In this document: one piece after another, positions 11,092 through 22,482 of the stretch | How positions within the stretch are numbered: position 1 is the first letter of the stretch | Layout: every line of letters begins with the position of its first letter | Source of the DNA: Triticum aestivum | Lineage: Eukaryota > Streptophyta > Magnoliopsida > Poales > Poaceae | Assembly (NCBI RefSeq): GCF_018294505.1 | Contig: NC_057814.1 | Location: forward strand, 291,020,604 to 291,084,603 | DNA length: 64,000 bases | Direction of reading: 5' to 3' | Notes under the pieces: model-generated | The model's input: the letters and a program-made list of their open reading frames with translations, nothing else | The model's database searches: none | Told to the model about the DNA's origin: nothing | Made by a program: the position numbers and the translations under genes

Positions 11092-12159
11092 TTGATGAAG
11101 AGATTTTTGAGGGGCTCTTCGAGCCGAAGCTCGAAGGATAAGCAAAGTGAAGAGGATAAGAGGCCCAAATATAATCTCCCTCGCATCGCGGAGGTTTGGC
11201 CGTGTGAATGGCCTTGTGATGAGTTCTTGACAGCAGCCGGGATTCATGATGATTTTTATTATTTGGCTGATAATGCGGGCCTCACCGACTTCCTCTGCCA
11301 CCAGCGCGAACAGTATCTCCTACTCACTAATATTTTCGTGCAAAATTTTCATTTCCATGCTAAGAGATCACCACCCTCGATGGATTTTTACTTATATGAT
11401 GAGTATAAGGAGATGCCCCTTGTTGATTTCTGCCGGGTCTGTAAGATACCCTTTACAGGCAGCATAGAAGAACCACATCGTAGTGATGTGGAAGGGTTTA
11501 TTGATATGATTGTTGTAGGGGAAACAAGGAAAGTTTCCGATGCAAGAATTACTAGCATACACTTTCCTGTTCCATGTTACTTTGCAATATTTGCTAGTAG
11601 ATGTTTAATTGGTCGCGGAAACTGTGGAAACCTTAGTGCCCCTGATATTGTTATTTTGTGCCATGCCTTGTTCCGTGACAACACATTTAGTATGGGCGCT
11701 ATTGTGGCAAAACGGTTAAATCTGAAACGCACGAAGGGTCCCATCTTGGGAGGTATCTTCGCCTCGCGCCTCGTCGCACACTTTAACATACCTATTAGGC
11801 ATCATGAGAAAGAAGAAAAGTTGTTGCCTCCTGTTTTTCTAGACTATAAGAGTATGGTAGCACATGACTTTATTGTTAAAAATAAGAAAAGGTTGCTCAA
11901 CTACAGACTGATATTTGATAAAAATCACCCTGAGACTATTACCTTGCCTGCTCCTTTGTTTAACTTATCTTCAGGCAAGTATCTTGTTCAGCCAAAGGCA
12001 TTTCATGCCTACCATAACCCCACATCGGCTACAGAACCAGAGCCGGAATCACAACTTGATCCTTCACGTCAATCTGTTTACCAGTGGCATCCCGAGGATG
12101 CATCTCAGTACGACCCCAACTACAACTTTGGATATCCGCCAGGCCAGCCGTGGCCATAG
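11092..12159 (+). CDS. Athila ORF1-like protein of element D
   Basis: An intact 355-codon frame from ATG 11092 to TAG 12157-12159. The start is basic and Ser-rich (MKRFLRGSSSRSSKDKQSEE). The body (WPCEWPCDEFLTAAGI, FPVPCYFAIFASRCLIGRGN, ILCHALFRDNTFSMGAIVAKRL) resembles plant Athila ORF-1-type proteins; I base this on recall of the family. The end is Pro/Gln/Tyr-rich. It has no membrane segment or catalytic motif I recognise and its function is unknown. An earlier in-frame ATG is absent. Being intact in an element with a broken gag is notable. Confidence 0.75.
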   Translation: MMKRFLRGSSSRSSKDKQSEEDKRPKYNLPRIAEVWPCEWPCDEFLTAAGIHDDFYYLADNAGLTDFLCHQREQYLLLTNIFVQNFHFHAKRSPPSMDFYLYDEYKEMPLVDFCRVCKIPFTGSIEEPHRSDVEGFIDMIVVGETRKVSDARITSIHFPVPCYFAIFASRCLIGRGNCGNLSAPDIVILCHALFRDNTFSMGAIVAKRLNLKRTKGPILGGIFASRLVAHFNIPIRHHEKEEKLLPPVFLDYKSMVAHDFIVKNKKRLLNYRLIFDKNHPETITLPAPLFNLSSGKYLVQPKAFHAYHNPTSATEPEPESQLDPSRQSVYQWHPEDASQYDPNYNFGYPPGQPWP

Positions 12160-14183
12160 ACCAACTTAGGCCAAAAGCCTAAGCTTGGGGGAGTACGTAT
12201 TTCTCACCGATATTACATTCATGTTCACACACATATGCCAGTTGTCGGTGCTCATACTTTTTCATTGTACTATCCATGCTAGTTTATTTTCTTTTCTTGC
12301 TTTCTTCTTGTGTGTTTGAATAACCTTAAGAAAACCAAAAAAAATAGTTGAAGCTTTTAGCTAGTTTACTTTCCATGCTTGTAGTAGTAAAAGAAAACCC
12401 AAAAAAGATTTCTTGTTCTTCTTTTGCTTGTTGGGAGCTTTCCCGTGTAAATAGTTTTATTTCTTTTCTTGTTCTTTGAGGGTCGAGAGGAGAAGACCAT
12501 AATGAAAATGTTGAAGTGGCTCATATATGCATTATTGTTGATTTAACCAAGAGCCCATATTACCTTGTCTTCTCCTTTGTATTGAATGCCTGCAGATTCC
12601 AGCTTAGTCCAATGCACATGCACTATTATTATTATACACATAGTTCGGTCGTGCAAGTGAAAGGCAATAATGATGATATATGATGGACTAATTGAGATGA
12701 GAGAAGCTGGTATGAACTCGACCTCTCTCGTTATTGTAAATATGATTAGTTCACCTTTCTTGATTCAGCCTATTATGCATAAACATGTTTGCAATGACAA
12801 TTAGAGATCATAGTTGCTCATGTCATGCTTAATTAGCTAGGAGCTTATAATGGTTTACCTTGCGTGCCAACATGCTATTAAAATGGTTGTGATGTGGTAT
12901 GATAGGGTGGTACCCTCCTTTGAATGATTCAAGTGACTTGACTTGGCACATGTTCACACATGTAGTTGAAACAAATCAACATAGCCTTCACGAAATTTAT
13001 GTTCATGGTGGATTATATCCTACTCATGCTTGCACTCAATGTTCATTAATTTTAATGCATGTTCATGACTGTTGTCGCTCTCTAGTTGGTCGCTTCCCAG
13101 TCTTTGTCTAGCCTTCACTTGTACTAAGCGGGAATACTGCTTGTGCATCCAATTCCATAAACCCCAAAGTTATTCCATATGAGTCCACCATACCTTCCTA
13201 TATGCGGTATCTACCTGCCGTTCCACGTAAATTTGTATGTGTCAAACTCTAAACCTTCAAATGAAGTTCTGTTTTGTATGCTCGAATAGCTCATGTATCA
13301 ACTAGGGCTGTCTGTATCTTCCATGCTAGGCGGGTTATTCTCAAGAGGAGTGGACTCTGCTCCTCACTCACGAGAAAATGGCTGATCACCGGGATGCCCA
13401 GTCCCATGCTTTATGCAAATCAAATCAAAATAATTGCAAACAAAACTCCCCCGGGACTCTTGTTAGTTGGAGGCACTCGTTGTTTCGAGCAAGCCATGGA
13501 TTGATGCTTGTTGGTGGAGGGGGAGTATAAACTTTACCATTCTATTTGGGAACCGCCTATAATGTGTGTAGCAAGGAAGATATCGAGATCTCTCGGTTGT
13601 TATGTTGACAATGAAAGTATGCCGCTCAGAATATTATTTATCTCTGCTTTAAAATCAAGCTCTGGCACCTCTACAAATCCCTGCTTCCCTCTGCGAAGGG
13701 CCCATCTAGTTACTTTTATGTTGAGTCATCACCCTCTGATTAAAAAGCACCAGCTGGAGAGCACCGCTGTCATTTGCATCCATTACTATTAATTTATATT
13801 GGGTATGACTATGACTGGATCTCTTTCACCATGAATTACAATGTTTAGTCAGTCCTTGAACTTCAGAGGTGCTCTGCATTTATGTTTTGCGGTCTCAGAA
13901 AGGGCTAGCGAGATACCATCTTGTTATATCATACTATGATTGTTTTGAGAAAGTGTTGTCATCTGAGATTTATTATTATTGCTCGCTAGTTGATTATGCC
14001 ATTGATATGAGTAAACATGAGACCTAAGCGTTATTGTGAATATGGTTAGTTCATAATCTTTGCTGAAAACTTGAATGCTGGCTTTACATATTTACAACAA
14101 CAAGAGCAAACAGAGTTTGTAAAAGTTTTTCTTTATCACTTTCAGTTTATCAACTGAATTGCTTGAGGACAAGCAAAGGTTTA
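12160..14183 (+). other. Element D long 3' non-coding region
   Basis: About 2 kb of AT-rich sequence without a credible frame; only short ORFs occur (e.g. 13274-13504, 13508-13792). It opens with an internal copy of the polypurine-like motif (CCTAAGCTTGGGGGAGTA, 12178-12195), 2 kb before the true tract. Confidence 0.6.
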
Positions 14184-14196
14184 AGCTTGGGGGAGT
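14184..14196 (+). other. Element D polypurine tract
   Basis: AAGCTTGGGGGAG, then TT, immediately before the 3' LTR at 14197. This is the expected position for plus-strand priming. Confidence 0.75.
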
Positions 14197-15598
14197 TGAT
14201 ACGTCTCCGTCGTATCTACTTTTCCAAACACTTTTTCCCTTGTTTTGGACTCTAACTTGCATGATTTGAATGAAACTAACCCGGACTGACGTTGTTTTCA
14301 ACAGAATTGCCATGGTGTTATTTTTGTGCAGAAATAAAAGTTCTCCGAATGACCTGAAACTTCATGGAGAATATTTTTGGAAATAATAAAAAATACTGGC
14401 AAAAGAATCAAGGCCAGGGGCCCACACCCTGTCCATGAGGGTGGGGGCGCGCCTACCCCCCTGGGCGCACCCCCTGCCTCGTGGCCCCCCTGGTGCTCCA
14501 CCGACCTCAACTCCAACTCTATATATTCTCGTTTGGGGAGAAAAAAATCAGAGAGAAGGATTCATCGCGTTTTACGATACGGAGTCGCCGCCAAGCCCTA
14601 AACTCTCTCGGGAGGGCTGATCTGGAGTCCGTTCGGGGCTCCGGAGAGGGGAATCCATCGCCATCGTCATCATCAACCTTCCTCCATCACCAATTTCATG
14701 ATGCTCACTGCCGTGCGTGAGTAATTCCATCGTAGGATTGCTGGACGGTGATGTGTTGGATGAGATTTATCCTGTAATCGAGTTAGTTTTGTTAGGGTTT
14801 GATCCCTAGTATCCACTATGTTCTGAGATTGATGTTGCTATGACTTTGCTATGCTTAATGCTTGTCACTAGGGCCCGAGTGCCATGATTTCAGATCTGAA
14901 CCTATTATGTTTTCATGAATATATGTGAGTTCTTGATCCTATCTTGCAAGTCTATAGTCACCTATTATGTGTTATGATCCGTTAACCCCGAAGTGACAAT
15001 AATCGGGATCCTTGCCGGTGATGACCGTAGTTTGAGGAGTTCATGTATTCACCAAGTGTTAATGCTTTGGTCCAGTACTCTATTAAAAGGAGGCCTTAAT
15101 ATCCCTTAATTTCCAATAGGACCCTGCTGCCACGGGAGGGTAGGACAAAAGATGTCATGCAAGTTCTTTTCCATAAGCACGTATGACTATATTCGGAATA
15201 CATGCCTACATTACATTGATGAATTGGAGCTAGTTCTGTGTCACCCTATGTTATAACTGTTGCATGAATAATCGCATCCGGCATAATTATCCATCACCGA
15301 TCCAATGCCTACGAGCTTTTCACATATTGTTCTTCGCTTAGTTACTTTTCCGTTGCCACTGTTACCATCACTACAAAACTGCTACTGTTACTTTTGCCAC
15401 TGTTACCATTACTTCCATACTACTTTGCTACTAAATACTTTGCTGCAGATATTAAGTTATCCAGGTGTGGTTGAATTGACAACTCTACTGCTAATACTTG
15501 AGAATATTCTTTGGCTCCCCTTGTGTCGAATCAATAAATTTGGGTTGAATACTCTACCCTCGAAAACTGTTACGATCCCCTATACTTGTGGGTTATCA
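14197..15598 (+). repeat. Element D 3' LTR
   Basis: 1402 bases starting TGATACGTCTCCG and ending GGGTTATCA, followed by duplication atagc (15599-15603). It differs from the 5' copy by few substitutions and small indels. Confidence 0.95.
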
Positions 15599-16560
15599 AT
15601 AGCAAACAGTGCTATCATACCTAACTCTGTGGGCTGACAGGGCGCATTAAATGCACTGCTCAACTTCACATCGTTGGTTGCCCGGCAAGGCCTGCCGGGC
15701 TATCTTGCCAGCTCCACGCCTGCTCGCTTGACACATCGCAGGACAGCTGTCATCTGTGGGTTTTTCCTGTAGGGAGAGGCTGCCATGTGGCGAATGGCTG
15801 CCCCTTAGTCACTCTGCGGCTTGACACTGCACTGATCAGTGGCGTGGGTCGTGGTGGAGTGGTTGGTGAGGTAGTTTTGCCTCCGTGAGTCCCGGCAGAC
15901 CCTGCCGGGACGCCTTGATTGTCTACTTCTGGGGGTGGCCTCGCCCTTTGCCGGGCTCGCCTACCCGGCAAAGGAGGCCCTTCTCTTGATGATATCCTGC
16001 TTCTCTGGCTTGATCTTGGTCCCTCTGATCTGCATGTTGGTCCTTCGAATCTCTTGGTCCCTTGTGCTCTGACTTGGGTTGGTGCTTCAATCTCATCCTC
16101 ATGCCTGTGCACAGTTTGGGCAACAGACCCAGGGTTTGTTGCACCGACAGAAGCCCCCAGGCCTGCCCCGAACGCGTTGCCCAGCATCGTCGGGATAGGG
16201 CCTAATAAGTGCACAGGTGGGGTTGCTAAAGAGGTTGGTCTCTTGAGGTCTTCTTTGGTTATTTATTAGCCTTTATTTCGGGCCAGTTTATGGTTTCTCC
16301 GCGTGTCGTGTAAAGCCAATAATGGTGGGGCCGCTCCAGTAATGGACCATGAATGACTTTAACGTACGGGATAGAAACTGCCAATTCACTCTTCCCACCA
16401 CGCCCTTATCCATGGCCACGTACGTTGCATGCATCGCGCGGGGTACGTAACGGAGGCGCGGGGCGTGGGAGAGCATCAAGGTGAGGCCCGGTCGTCTTGA
16501 ATTGGCGGAGGAGAAACGGTGGCCGCCCGTTGAGGGAGTGGCTCCCCTCCCTGGCCTGCC

Positions 16561-16568
16561 TATAAAAG
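16561..16568 (+). promoter_or_regulatory. Plus-strand TATA box inside minus-strand element C
   Basis: TATAAAAG, followed within 30-80 bases by a pyrimidine-rich leader (CATTCTTCTTCTTCTGTCTTC), and preceded by GCCAATAA near 16315. This combination is typical of plant pol II core promoters. It points away from the 3' LTR into the element, antisense to pol. Confidence 0.5.
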
Positions 16569-16637
16569 GAGGGGCGGAGGACGGCGGAGTCATCTACCCT
16601 CGCATTCTTCTTCTTCTGTCTTCTGCTTCTGCTGGTT

Positions 16638-17078
16638 ATGCTGAGAAAAATGGCTTGGGGCCGTGCCCCAGGCTCCATCTTGAAGTCTTTTCTGGATCTG
16701 AAAGGGGGACTCGGGCGGCGCGGCGACAACGCCGGGGGTGGCAACTCCGGTGTGCTCGCCGCCGGGCTGCCCGTGGCCTTGACTTCAGTGGGAGGGGATG
16801 CGAACGACACCACGTCGAGGCTCGAGGCGGGCATGGCGCGTGGTACTCGATCGCTCCCCATTCTTCTTCCCTTCGCGGTGCTGGGGAGGAGTCACGGAAG
16901 AGATCCATCGCTGGTAGAGGCGAATCTGCCTCCTCCTGGGCGTCGTCCTCCTGCCGCGCAGGAAGGCTCCTTGCTCTCATATACGTCTCCAGGACATGCG
17001 GTGACTTCTAATGTCAGGGCTCCTGGGGACGACCATGCTCTTTGTGGGAAGGCCCAGAGAGCATGGCGTCCAGCATGA
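16638..17078 (+). CDS. Possible antisense accessory ORF of element C (degraded)
   Basis: A 146-codon frame starting 70 bases after the plus-strand TATA box. It is rich in Gly, Ala, Pro and Arg with no domain I recognise. Overlapping frames (16481-17011, 17042-17275, 17341-17898) are also open, as expected for GC-rich sequence, so coding is uncertain. By position it corresponds to the antisense accessory gene known from Grande-type Tat elements between integrase and 3' LTR. The original gene is probably frameshifted across 16638-17900. Confidence 0.3.
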   Translation: MLRKMAWGRAPGSILKSFLDLKGGLGRRGDNAGGGNSGVLAAGLPVALTSVGGDANDTTSRLEAGMARGTRSLPILLPFAVLGRSHGRDPSLVEANLPPPGRRPPAAQEGSLLSYTSPGHAVTSNVRAPGDDHALCGKAQRAWRPA

Positions 17079-17462
17079 TGGTCGTGCCGAGGTCTTCGGG
17101 TGGTAGTGATGCGAACGGCAGCGGAAACCCACGACGCGTCAAGAACGGAGACGACCGTTCTGATGAGTCGTGTTTGCCGGTGACTCCGTGCCTCCCATCT
17201 GGTCCTCCGGCAGTGTCACCATCCACGTCTGCCCTCCGGTTTCTTCCTCCTTGCTGGGGAGCGGCGTTGTCCTGATCCTGGGGAGCCGCCGAATCCCAGC
17301 TGTGCCCGCCTTCGGCCTCTTCGGCCTCCTCCTGTAAGAGATGGACAGAGGCAAAGGCATTACAGGGCACTTATCTTTGAAAAAGATGAACCTTGACGGG
17401 AACCCGTGCATGTGTACGTCCATGCAGAGGCGAGATGCTTCTTTAATAGAAATAAACGAGAG

Positions 17463-17520
17463 CTATCCTACCGGCGGGCTATCCTACCGGCGGACTGCCC
17501 GGCGGGCTATCCTACCGGTA
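17463..17520. repeat. Short tandem repeat CTATCCTACCGGCGGG
   Basis: Three imperfect copies of CTATCCTACCGG with GCGGGC/GCGGAC linkers in element C's 3' region. Confidence 0.7.
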
Positions 17521-18067
17521 CCCTTTTTGTCTTCCGGAGAGCTACATCTGCCGGGTAACAGACAAAGGGACCAGCCCCCCGCCAACTTCTTTTTACCAAA
17601 GGACACTGCGACCATCCCGACCGAAGCAATGATCGAGTCAGGGACGGGAGCACCTAAGTCTCAAAAGAGTGACGAGGTTTTCCTATGCACAAGTTATAGC
17701 TTACAGAACACTAATGGACAGGAGGTAGAACTTATCTATTTGGCTTGCCGGGGATCGCAGTGCCGGGCAGTCTTCTCAACTCCTTGTCGAAGCCAAGTTC
17801 ACGGTAGGAACCTGCAGCTCCATGTAGATGAGAATGAATGCAGGATGCGATCCTATCTATATGCGTATGCAAATGCTCATGAAATGCTTATGCAGTGATC
17901 TTGGAATGCTCATGCATGCATGCAATCTTGGTCGGGGGCCCCCCACAGCGCTTCTTTATTTTCTCTTGCACAGGGTCATCGCCCTAGCTTTGTACAAGGG
18001 GTTACATGCAGCTGAGGCAAGGCATGTACAAAAGGGTGGCTGCCGGGCAGGGCCCGACAGCCGCGCC

Positions 18068-19363
18068 TTACGGGTAGAACTTACAAAGATGCTCAATATT
18101 CCATGAGTTTTGCAACTGAGTGCCATCTCCGGTCTCTAGACGGACCGCGCCAGGTCTGGAGACTCGTACTACCCGGTAAGGGCCTTCCCACTTTGGTGAC
18201 AACTTGTTTGTACCCTTGGCGGACTGAACGCGCCTAAGGACAAGGTCACCTTCCTCAAAACACCAGGCATGAACCCTGCGGCTCTGATAGCGATGCAGGG
18301 CCTGCTGGTAGCGTGTAGCACGCGTAGAAGCTCGGAGACGGTTCTCCTCGAGTAGAACAGCGTCGTCACGTCGGTGCTGATCTTGCGCTACTTCATCATA
18401 GGCAAGCACTCAAGGCGACCCATAAATGAGTTCCGTGGGGATAACTACTTCTTCCCGGTAGACTAGGGAGAAGGGAGTCTGCCTGGTATCTCGGTTTGGT
18501 GTCATTCTGAGGGACCAGAGAACTACTGGTAGCTCCTCGATCCACCGCCTGCCGTGCTTCTGCAGCGTACCAAAAGTTCTTGTCTTGAGTCCACCCAGCA
18601 CTTCAGCATTCTCCCTCTCAACTTGTCCATTGCTCCGGGGGTGTGCCATAGAGGCAAATGAGATCTTGCATCCGAGGGCATGAAAATATTGCATGAAGGC
18701 ACGGCTCGTGAACTGGGTGCCGTTGTCGGTAATGATCCTTGCCAGAACTCCAAAACGACACACCAATTCTTTCAAGAACTTGATAGCTGACTGAGCAGTC
18801 ACCTTTCTCACGGCAGTCACTTCTGGCCACTTTGTAAACTTGTCGATAGCAACGAACAAGAATTCAAAGCCCCCGATTGCTCGGGGGAAGGGGCCGAGGA
18901 TATCGAGCCCCCAGACCGAAAATGGCCATGATAGAGGGATTGTTTAAAGAGCTTGGGCAGGCAGGTGGGTTTTCTTGGAAAGGAACTGGCAGGCTTCACA
19001 TTTGGTGACTAGCTCGACCACATCTTCGAGGGCTGTGGGCCAATAGAATCCTTGCCGGAATGCTTTCCCAACTAATGCCCTTGATCCAATGTGGGAGCCG
19101 CACATGCCTTTGTGTATCTCAGCCAGCAGTTCCTTTCCTTCTTCCCGGAAGACACACTTTAATTTCACACCGTTGGGCCTCCTTGTGTACAGAGTGTCAT
19201 TGACAAACTGATACATGCTGGCCCTCGGGGCTACTTTGCAGCTTCGTCTTGGTCGCTGGGAAGCTCTCCGGTTTGGAGGAAGTGGACAATGTGCCTTGCC
19301 CAAGTTGGAGCCTGGGGCTCGGCAACGAGGACTAGCGGCACCTCCTCTGCTGCGGGAGCACAT
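18068..19363 (-). pseudogene. Element C integrase (degenerate)
   Basis: Minus-strand order. 19363-18944 holds the zinc-binding region (HKGMCGSHIGSRALVGKAF, then CEACQF). 18859-18410 holds the catalytic core with first Asp in AIDKFTKWPEV, second in ITDNGTQF and Glu in NGQVEREN, so the DDE triad is still visible. 18409-18068 holds the C-terminal part (GDLVLRRVQSAKGTNKLSPKWEGPYRVV) ending with a stop at 18068. The segments are in different frames and a stop interrupts between zinc finger and core near 18943, so the protein is not continuous. Its role would have been insertion of element DNA. Confidence 0.88.
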
Positions 19364-19460
19364 GCCTCGTTCACGGGGTCCATGGGCCCGGCTGGAGGGT
19401 GTGGTCCGGCAGGCTGTGAGGAGTTGTTTCCGGCAGGGCCTCTGCCGGGAGCGGACAACT

Positions 19461-20250
19461 CTACCGGGAGAGGCTTACCGGAGTCCAACTTTCTCCTGTT
19501 CCGGGCCATTGTTGCTGGGGATACGGAGGGCTAAGTGAGATGGAGAACAAAAGTCCCCATTCCACATGAAGCTTCTGCGCAGCACACTTTGACATATGAT
19601 CAGCTATGTTGTTCTCCGTGCGGGGTACATGCTCTGTTTGCAATCCATCAAAGTGCTCCTCCAATCTCCTCACTTCCTCGACATATGCCTCCATCAATGG
19701 ACTTTGGTAATCCTTGTTGACTTGTCTCACCACAAGCTGTGAATCTCCTCGAATGATCAGCTTCTTAATTCCCAATTCAGCTACAACCCTGATCCCGGCA
19801 AGGAGCCATTCATACTCAGCTGTATTGTTGGTTGCTTCTTCCCGGGCAAAATGCATTTGGACGACGTACTTCAAGTGCTCCCCGGAGGGGGGCGACAAGA
19901 AGCACGCCAGCTCCTGCACCTTGTAGGGAAAAGGCACCATCAAAATACATAATCCATTCTTGGGGCGATTCCTTGCCGGGGATAACTGTCTCTGTCACGT
20001 CCTCATCAGGGGTTGGCATCCATTCTGCAATAAACTCTACCAATGCCCTGCTCTGAATAGTTTATGTACTCTCTAACTTCAAACCAAAGTTGGATAACTC
20101 CAAAGCCCACTCCACTATTCTGCCAGTAGCCTCAGGGTTTCGGAGTATCCTTTGCAACGGAAAACGAGTGACAACCGTGATCTCATGGGCTTGGAAGTAG
20201 TGGCGCAGTTTCCTTAAGGCCATGATGAGACCAAAGATCAACTTTTGCAC
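19461..20250 (-). pseudogene. Element C RNase H (degenerate)
   Basis: The catalytic start WIMYFDGAFSLQGAGAGVLL lies at about 19900-19960 in one frame. The continuation is in another frame (FAREEATNNTAEYEWLLAGI, then LIIRGDSQLVVRQV and HVPRTENNIADHMSKCA). The Asp of YFDGA, Glu of TAEYE and Asp of RGDSQL are present. The RT connection region (IRYSGVQKLIFGLIMALRKLRHYFQAHEITV-like) lies at 20062-20250. A frameshift near 19930 and stops near 20060 and 20270 break it. Confidence 0.88.
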
Positions 20251-20274
20251 GCCAGAGTACCTCGATCTAGCCCC

Positions 20275-21457
20275 CTATAATAAGGAGATGACGAAGTACA
20301 CTAGGCACTGCACCACTTTCTTCCTTGATGTGTCCTTGGGGTTTCTCTCGTTGCCGTGCTCATTGTTGTCCTGATCCTTCTCTGACCCTGCCGGTCCCTG
20401 CTTACTCTCTGCCTCATCTACTTCTCGCTGCGCTACCAAAGCCACACTAACCACTTGATTGGTTGCCACTAAGTACAGCAGCAATGGCTCCTGGGGTTTG
20501 GGCGCAACCAAGGTAGGCATAGAGGACAAGTAGGCCTTCAACTCTTGCAAAGCCGCATCTGCTTCCGGGGTCCACTTCATAGGCCCTGCCTTATTCAAAA
20601 TTTTGAAGAACGGCAGGGCGCGCTCGACAGACTTGGAGATGAACCTGCTTAGCGCGGTAACGCATCTTGTCAGATGCCTCACATCCTTAACTATCCTTGG
20701 CGCTTGGATCTGCTCGATAGCTTTGATCTTGTCGGGGTTGGCTTCGATCCCGCGATGGGACACAAAGAACCCAAGCAACTTGTCAGAGGGAACACCAAAT
20801 ACACACTTCTCCGGGTTGAGCTTCAAATTGATCTTACGCGGATTAGCAAATGTCTCCTCCAAATCTTAAATAAGGGTGGCCTTATCCTTGGTCTTGACCA
20901 CAATATCATCCATATAGGCTTCTATGTTTCTATGCAACTATGGCTCAAAACCAATCTGGACTGCCCTTGCAAAAGTGGACCGGCACTCTTTAATCTGAAT
21001 GGCATGCGGACAAAGCAGTACGTACCACATCGAGTGATAAACGACGTCTTCTCTTCATCTTCCTTGGACATGTAGGTTTGGTGATACCCAGAGTATGCAT
21101 CTAGAAAGGAGAGAAAATCACAACCTGAAGTTGAATCCACAATCTGGTCGATGCGTGGCAAGGGAAATGGGTCTTTCGGGCAAGCCTGTTGAGATCTGTG
21201 AAATCTATGCAAAGCCTCCACTTCCCGTTAACCTTCCGGACTACCACTGGATTTTCCAACCATGTGGGGTGCAATACTCCTTTGACCAAACCAGCTGCCT
21301 CAAGCTTCCTGATCTCTTCTGCAATGAACTGCTGCCTCTCCAAGGCCTGCTTCCGGACTTTCTGCTTGACAGGTCGGGCGTGTGGGCAAACAGCAAGGTG
21401 GTGCTCGATTACCTCCCTGGGAACACCGGGGATATCAGATGGTTGCCAGGCAAACAC
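20275..21457 (-). pseudogene. Element C reverse transcriptase (degenerate)
   Basis: 21457-21110 holds the thumb-side start (LEAAGLVKGVLHPTWLEN, then VNGKWRLCIDFTDLN). After a frameshift, 21221-20922 gives FPLPRIDQIVDSTSGC and FLDAYSGYHQ. The active-site motif YMDD is readable near 20905-20916. Then a stop near 20865 is followed by 20862-20275, which contains LNPEKCVFGVPSDKLLGFFVSHRGIE-type sequence and the connection domain. The YMDD box is intact but at least three lesions separate the segments. Confidence 0.9.
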
Positions 21458-21496
21458 ATCGATATTCGCCCGCAGGAAGGCAACGGGTGCGCTTTC

Positions 21497-22273
21497 CTAT
21501 TTGTCATTGAGGGTGGCGCTGATAGTAAAAGTACCATCAACGCCAGCCAGCCCTGTCGGGACCTTCTTCACCTGGAGTGCAGCGACCTTGGATCTCTTGC
21601 TATTAGAACACTCCGGCACGTCGTCAACGGGTGTCGTGCACTCAGTGGGGGCACGCTTCCCGGACTCTTTGCTGGAGTCTCTACAATCTCTCTTCTTTCC
21701 TTTACTTCCCTTGGCGGGAGCTGCCGCTGCCTCTGCCGTGACCGTGTCTCGGTACATCTTGTCCACACAAATGATTGCATCCTTCCCATCTGATGGGATG
21801 GTGATGACTCCCAGTGGCCCGTGCATCTTCAATGTGTTGTAGGCATAGTGTGATGCCGCCATGAACTTAGCCAGGGTCGGGCATCCAAGAATCCCATTGT
21901 ACAGCAGGGGGAGATCAACCACATCAAACACAATCCTCTCAGTCCGGTAGTTCAGTTCTCCCCCAAACGTTACCGGCAATGTGATCTTTCCCTTAGGGTG
22001 GCTCATGCCGAGATTAACTCCTTGAAACGTGCCGGTAACCTCTAGCTCTTCTTCTCCTATCTAAAGCTTGCTGATGACTGCCGAGGAAATCAGATTCAAC
22101 CTGGGCCCGCCATCCACCAGCATCTTTGTGACCTTGAGGTTGCGGATTGTTGGAGAGACCAACAACGGCAAACATCCTACCGCAGTGGTACGGCTAGGAT
22201 GGTCCTCTTCGTCAAAGATGATGGGCGTACGGGACCACTTGAGCGGCTTATGGGCCTCTGGCGCTGGTTCCAC
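21497..22273 (-). pseudogene. Element C aspartic protease (degenerate)
   Basis: The active-site region is KMLVDGGPRLNLISS near 22061-22110, with DGG in place of the usual D-S/T-G. A stop near 22060 precedes the second segment (22006-21497: VFDVVDLPLLYNGILGCPTL, the flap and ILG motif). The tail is Lys-rich. A third-residue change in the active site plus the stop make it inactive. Confidence 0.8.
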
Positions 22274-22482
22274 GGCGTTGACTTCTCGTGCCCACCACTT
22301 GAGCTAGTGGTGAGAAGTGTGCAGAGATGCACCTCCGTCAACGCACAGGGCGTCTGTGGCCTCCTGAAACTCTTGCTCACTGGTTTCCTCTTCATCCCCT
22401 CCATCACTATCATCATCATAGGTTTCCTTCTCTCGGCCTCTGGCGGGATTTCCTTGGTTCCGAAAGGGGTTGCTGGGGCGAT

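Larger units (their letters stand above)
6068..15598 (+). mobile_element. Element D: Athila-like non-autonomous LTR retrotransposon
   Basis: LTRs of 1410 and 1402 bases (TGATACG...GTTATCA) are flanked by perfect duplications atagc at 6063-6067 and 15599-15603. It carries a gag-protease ORF and a separate downstream ORF resembling Athila ORF1 proteins, but no reverse transcriptase, RNase H or integrase. The primer site is tRNA-Asp type and the polypurine tract is AAGCTTGGGGGAG. The LTRs are very similar, so it is a fairly recent insertion. Its layout is like the Sabrina/WHAM-type elements of Triticeae, but I cannot confirm the family name. Confidence 0.93.
5694..16149 (-). repeat. Element C 3' LTR, split by element D
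   Basis: It consists of 5694-6067 plus 15604-16149, 920 bases once D and one copy of its atagc duplication are removed, matching the 917-base LTR at 24501-25417. It starts TGTCGCGGG and ends TGCACCGACA on the plus strand. Confidence 0.9.
16150..18067 (-). other. Element C long 3' internal region with PPT
   Basis: About 1.9 kb between the integrase end and the 3' LTR. The minus-strand polypurine tract is at 16150-16160 (CCTGGGGGCTTC reading toward the LTR). The region is GC-rich, with promoter-like features and open frames on the plus strand (see 16561 and 16638) and a short repeat at 17463-17520. No pol domain is present. Confidence 0.65.

Noticed and set aside
16406..16980. Minus-strand ORFs in element C's 3' region as an extra sense gene
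   Set aside because: GC-rich multi-frame openness with no motif; the promoter-like signals are on the plus strand.
21095..21842. Plus-strand ORFs of 217-232 codons antisense to element C RT/protease
   Set aside because: They are shadows of the clearly recognisable minus-strand pol domains; no motif supports them.
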